7,617 nt of DNA from Saprospiraceae bacterium. Lineage in GTDB: Bacteria > Bacteroidota > Bacteroidia > Chitinophagales > Saprospiraceae. The notes below the pieces were generated by a model. That model did not search any database and was not told the DNA's origin. It saw only the letters and a program-made list of their open reading frames with translations. Shown one piece after another: positions 5,867-7,617 of this stretch; position 1 is the stretch's first letter, and the number at the start of each line of letters is the position of its first letter. The stretch is taken from positions 1-7,617 of the forward strand of contig JABWAJ010000404.1 in the NCBI GenBank assembly GCA_013361075.1, in the 5' to 3' direction. The position numbers and the translations under genes are program-made.

Positions 5867-6361
5867 ATGCAACACCATCTCACAACCGAGCGCCTGGTTT
5901 TAAATTCCGTCACCCCTGCTGACGCCGGGTTCGTTCTCGAATTGGTGAACACACCCGGCTGGCTGAAATTTATCGGCGACCGGCAGGTTCATGACCTGGC
6001 GGCAGCAGAAGCCTATGCCCAAAAAATGAGCAATACAGAAAACGCCAACAGCTGGGTCGTCAGGTTGAGAGACGGGAAAACCCCAATCGGGGTCGTTTCT
6101 TTTCTTCAGCGAGACTATTTAGAATACCGCGACATTGGTTTTGCGTTTTTACCCGGATACGGAAAGCAAGGCTATGCCTTTGAAGCGGCCTCGGCAGTAC
6201 TGAACAGCCTGATGGAAGAAGGCAGCTATCCCTGCATTTACGCCACGACCCTGCCTGGCAATGTCAACTCCATCCAACTGCTGGAAAAACTGGGGTTGCA
6301 CTACGAGCGCATGATTCGCGTGGGGGAAGAGGATTTGCGGTTGTATGCGATTAAAAAATAA
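5867..6361 (+). CDS. GNAT-family N-acetyltransferase (RimJ/RimL-like)
   Basis: A 164-aa cytoplasmic acetyltransferase of the Acetyltransf_3/RimJ-RimL type, which transfers acetyl from acetyl-CoA to an amine, either a protein N-terminus or a small molecule. The family opening LTTERLVLNSVTPADAGFV (5-23) is clear. The acetyl-CoA pyrophosphate-binding motif A is at about 90-112: the strand IGFAFLP followed by GYGKQGYAFEA, a version of the Q/RxxGxG/A signature. The later NVNSIQLLEKLGLHYE (132-147) is the standard C-terminal helix with the conserved Asn and the LEKLGF-like turn. Length is normal. The next gene starts 5 nt after the stop, so the two form an operon. The acceptor substrate cannot be told from the sequence. 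Confidence 0.92.
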   Translation: MQHHLTTERLVLNSVTPADAGFVLELVNTPGWLKFIGDRQVHDLAAAEAYAQKMSNTENANSWVVRLRDGKTPIGVVSFLQRDYLEYRDIGFAFLPGYGKQGYAFEAASAVLNSLMEEGSYPCIYATTLPGNVNSIQLLEKLGLHYERMIRVGEEDLRLYAIKK

Positions 6362-6366
6362 TATTT

Positions 6367-6828
6367 ATGGACGCACTATTCAAAAAACTAAACTACAAAG
6401 GCCAGCAACAGGTGGTTTCGATCAACCACCCGGCTTCCTTCAACGAGAACTTAACCTGCCTTGCAGGCGAAGCTGAAATCATCACCGACCTCGCCAATGC
6501 GGAATCCATTTCATTCATCCTCGCCTTTGTAACCCAACAATCCGAAATTGACCGCCTCATTCCCCTCGTAGCCCCAAAGCTGCAAGGCGACGCCGTGGTG
6601 TGGATGTGTTACCCCAAAGGCACCTCCAAAAAATACCGCTGCGACTTCAACCGCGACACCGGTTGGGCCATTCTGGGGCAATACGACCTGGAAAGTGTCC
6701 GGGCCGTCGCCATTGACGAAGACTGGAGTGCGCTGCGGTTCCGGAAGGTGGCATACATCAAAGCGATGACGCGGAAGTTTGGGGCATTGTCGGAAAAGGG
6801 GAGGGAGAAGGCAGGGCAGGAGGAGTGA
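6367..6828 (+). CDS. Small conserved protein, DUF3052-like, function unknown
   Basis: A 153-aa soluble protein without signal peptide or membrane segment. It has alternating strands and helices: VVSINHPASF (16-25), ISFILAFVTQQSEIDRLIPLV (48-68), GDAVVWMCYPKGTSKKYRCD (74-93), then AIDEDWSALRFRKV (114-127). The pattern of an NxP-type N-terminal strand, a central WxxYPKGTSK and a late DEDWSALRFR matches what I recall of the DUF3052 family, which lacks an established activity. I am more sure of the gene than of the family name. It follows the GNAT gene by 5 nt and is almost certainly co-transcribed. The C-terminus is charged (EKGREKAGQEE) and probably flexible. I see no terminator after it, and the 211 nt to the next gene hold only the next promoter. 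Confidence 0.8.
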   Translation: MDALFKKLNYKGQQQVVSINHPASFNENLTCLAGEAEIITDLANAESISFILAFVTQQSEIDRLIPLVAPKLQGDAVVWMCYPKGTSKKYRCDFNRDTGWAILGQYDLESVRAVAIDEDWSALRFRKVAYIKAMTRKFGALSEKGREKAGQEE

Positions 6829-6984
6829 AAATATTGATATCTCATAAGAATACTACCTCAACCAGGGCCTGATGCCCCCGCCTGCCACCCTGCAAGGTTT
6901 GAAATTATTGATTAAGAGGTTGTTGTAATGCTTGAGTTTTAATGGCCTATTGCCTGGATTGTTCTTAATATGTCAAAAATCCCT

Positions 6985-6992
6985 TACTTTTG
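6985..6992 (+). promoter_or_regulatory. Bacteroidota-type -7 box for the AAA-ATPase-like gene
   Basis: TACTTTTG matches TAnnTTTG, 48 nt upstream of the ATG at 7040. A TTG at 6959-6961, 23 nt further upstream, may serve as the -33 element. The transcript would start near 7000. Confidence 0.55.
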
Positions 6993-7039
6993 CAAGGTTA
7001 CCTGCATCAAGCCCCAACGACCTAAAACAAAACCAGGCT

Positions 7040-7617
7040 ATGTTGAAAAAACTGCCCATTGGCATACAAACCTTGAGCCATATCCTCTACGATGGCTATG
7101 CCTATGTAGACAAAACTGCCATTGCCCTGCAATTGATAGAAAGTGGGAAGTACTACTTTTTGTCCAGGCCCCGGCGGTTTGGCAAAAGCTTGTTTTTGGA
7201 CACTCTGAAAGAGGTTTTTGAGGGCAACAAAGCGCTGTTCAAAGGCTTGTATATTGAAGATAAATGGGATTTTGAAGACCGGTATCCGGTCCTCAGAATC
7301 AGCTTTGGGGCCGGTGTGAATAAGAACAAGGCCGAATTGGATCGGAGCATTCATTGGATTTTGATCAATGTAGCCCGTGATTTGGAATTGGAGTTTGATG
7401 AGGGGAAATCTAACCGGGAGGGTTTTCAGGAATTGATCCGTCAGGCCCGCGAAAAGTACGGCAAAAAAGTAGTCATCCTGATTGATGAATACGACAAACC
7501 GATCTTAGACAACATCACCGACAAAGAGACCGCGCGCACGATGCGGGATGGGTTGAAGGATTTCTACGCTGTGATCAAAGACAATGACCAGTACATCCAG
7601 TTTGTCTTCATCACGGG
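7040..7617 (+). CDS. AAA-ATPase-like protein, probable PD-(D/E)XK nuclease fusion (PF09820/DUF1703 type), 5' part
   Basis: The right window edge cuts this gene after 192 complete codons, and the frame is open throughout. The N-terminus follows the AAA-ATPase_like family closely: LPIGIQTLSHILYDGYAYVDKT (5-26), then the P-loop FLSRPRRFGKSLFLDTL (40-56) with Lys49-Ser50 as the Walker A pair, FEGNKALFKGLYI (60-72) and YPVLRISFG (82-90). Walker B is VVILIDEYDKPI (144-155), with Asp149-Glu150. QFVFITG (187-193), cut at the edge, looks like the sensor-1 strand. Full members are usually over 500 aa and carry a C-terminal PD-(D/E)XK nuclease-like domain (DUF1703); that part is outside the window and is assumed. 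The family is strongly expanded in Bacteroidota and its biological role is unsettled. The ATG at 7040 is chosen because the conserved family start follows at once and a good -7 box precedes it. Confidence 0.92.
   Translation, partial: MLKKLPIGIQTLSHILYDGYAYVDKTAIALQLIESGKYYFLSRPRRFGKSLFLDTLKEVFEGNKALFKGLYIEDKWDFEDRYPVLRISFGAGVNKNKAELDRSIHWILINVARDLELEFDEGKSNREGFQELIRQAREKYGKKVVILIDEYDKPILDNITDKETARTMRDGLKDFYAVIKDNDQYIQFVFIT

Noticed and set aside
5696..5878. Open frame of 60 codons on the minus strand between the palindrome and the GNAT gene
   Set aside because: It is not covered by another gene, but it overlaps the GNAT promoter and start codon in antisense, has no recognisable motif and no visible promoter. 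It could only be rescued by conservation data.
5478..5903. Open frame of 141 codons on the plus strand
   Set aside because: It runs through the composite palindrome and into the GNAT start in another frame; the palindrome explains its sequence and no protein signature is visible.
6865..6877. Hairpin GGGC-CTGAT-GCCC as a terminator for the GNAT operon
   Set aside because: The stem is only 4 bp and no T-run follows, so it does not meet the pattern of an intrinsic terminator.
6970..7221. Open frame of 83 codons on the plus strand with ATG at 6970
   Set aside because: It starts upstream of the -7 box and overlaps, in another frame, the AAA-ATPase-like gene, which has unmistakable Walker motifs.

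Overview
The window looks like chromosomal DNA of a member of the Bacteroidota. The evidence is a SusC-type TonB-dependent receptor next to a SusA-like alpha-amylase, promoters matching the phylum's TAnnTTTG -7 box, few Shine-Dalgarno sites, and palindromic intergenic repeats of a style common in this phylum. The intermediate GC content and the protein flavour suggest Saprospiria (Haliscomenobacter/Lewinella relatives), but that placement is only an impression.

Left part (1-4389, minus strand): a carbohydrate-utilisation-like locus. Read in the direction of transcription it holds a secreted alpha/beta-hydrolase esterase (4389-3460), a phytanoyl-CoA-dioxygenase-family 2-oxoglutarate oxygenase (3452-2649, only 7 nt behind the esterase), an 85-bp palindromic repeat (2644-2560), a periplasmic GH13 cyclomaltodextrinase/neopullulanase-like enzyme (2494-623), and the first 125 codons of a SusC-like outer-membrane receptor (377 to the left edge) with its own -7 box at 492-499. 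An AraC-family regulator (4520-5383) is divergent from the esterase. The 130-bp gap between them holds a -7 box for the esterase operon and three TTGCA repeats that could be operator sites. The likely logic is import of malto-oligosaccharides by SusC and cleavage by the amylase in the periplasm. The esterase and oxygenase are not standard Sus components, and their role here is unclear.

Middle (5384-5866): a 483-bp gene-free stretch. It contains a nested composite palindrome of about 224 bp (5454-5677) with perfect 23-bp ends and up to five internal 6-bp-stem, 3-nt-loop hairpins. The two outer hairpins differ by compensatory changes. It looks like a non-autonomous, REP/BIME- or MITE-like element and is the most unusual structure in the window.

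Right part (5867-7617, plus strand): a GNAT acetyltransferase and a small DUF3052-like protein form a tight two-gene operon behind a clear -7 box (5806-5813). They are followed by the 5' part of an AAA-ATPase-like/PD-(D/E)XK-type gene (7040 to the right edge), also with a good -7 box (6985-6992). I saw no rRNA, tRNA, CRISPR array, complete insertion sequence or convincing intrinsic terminator.
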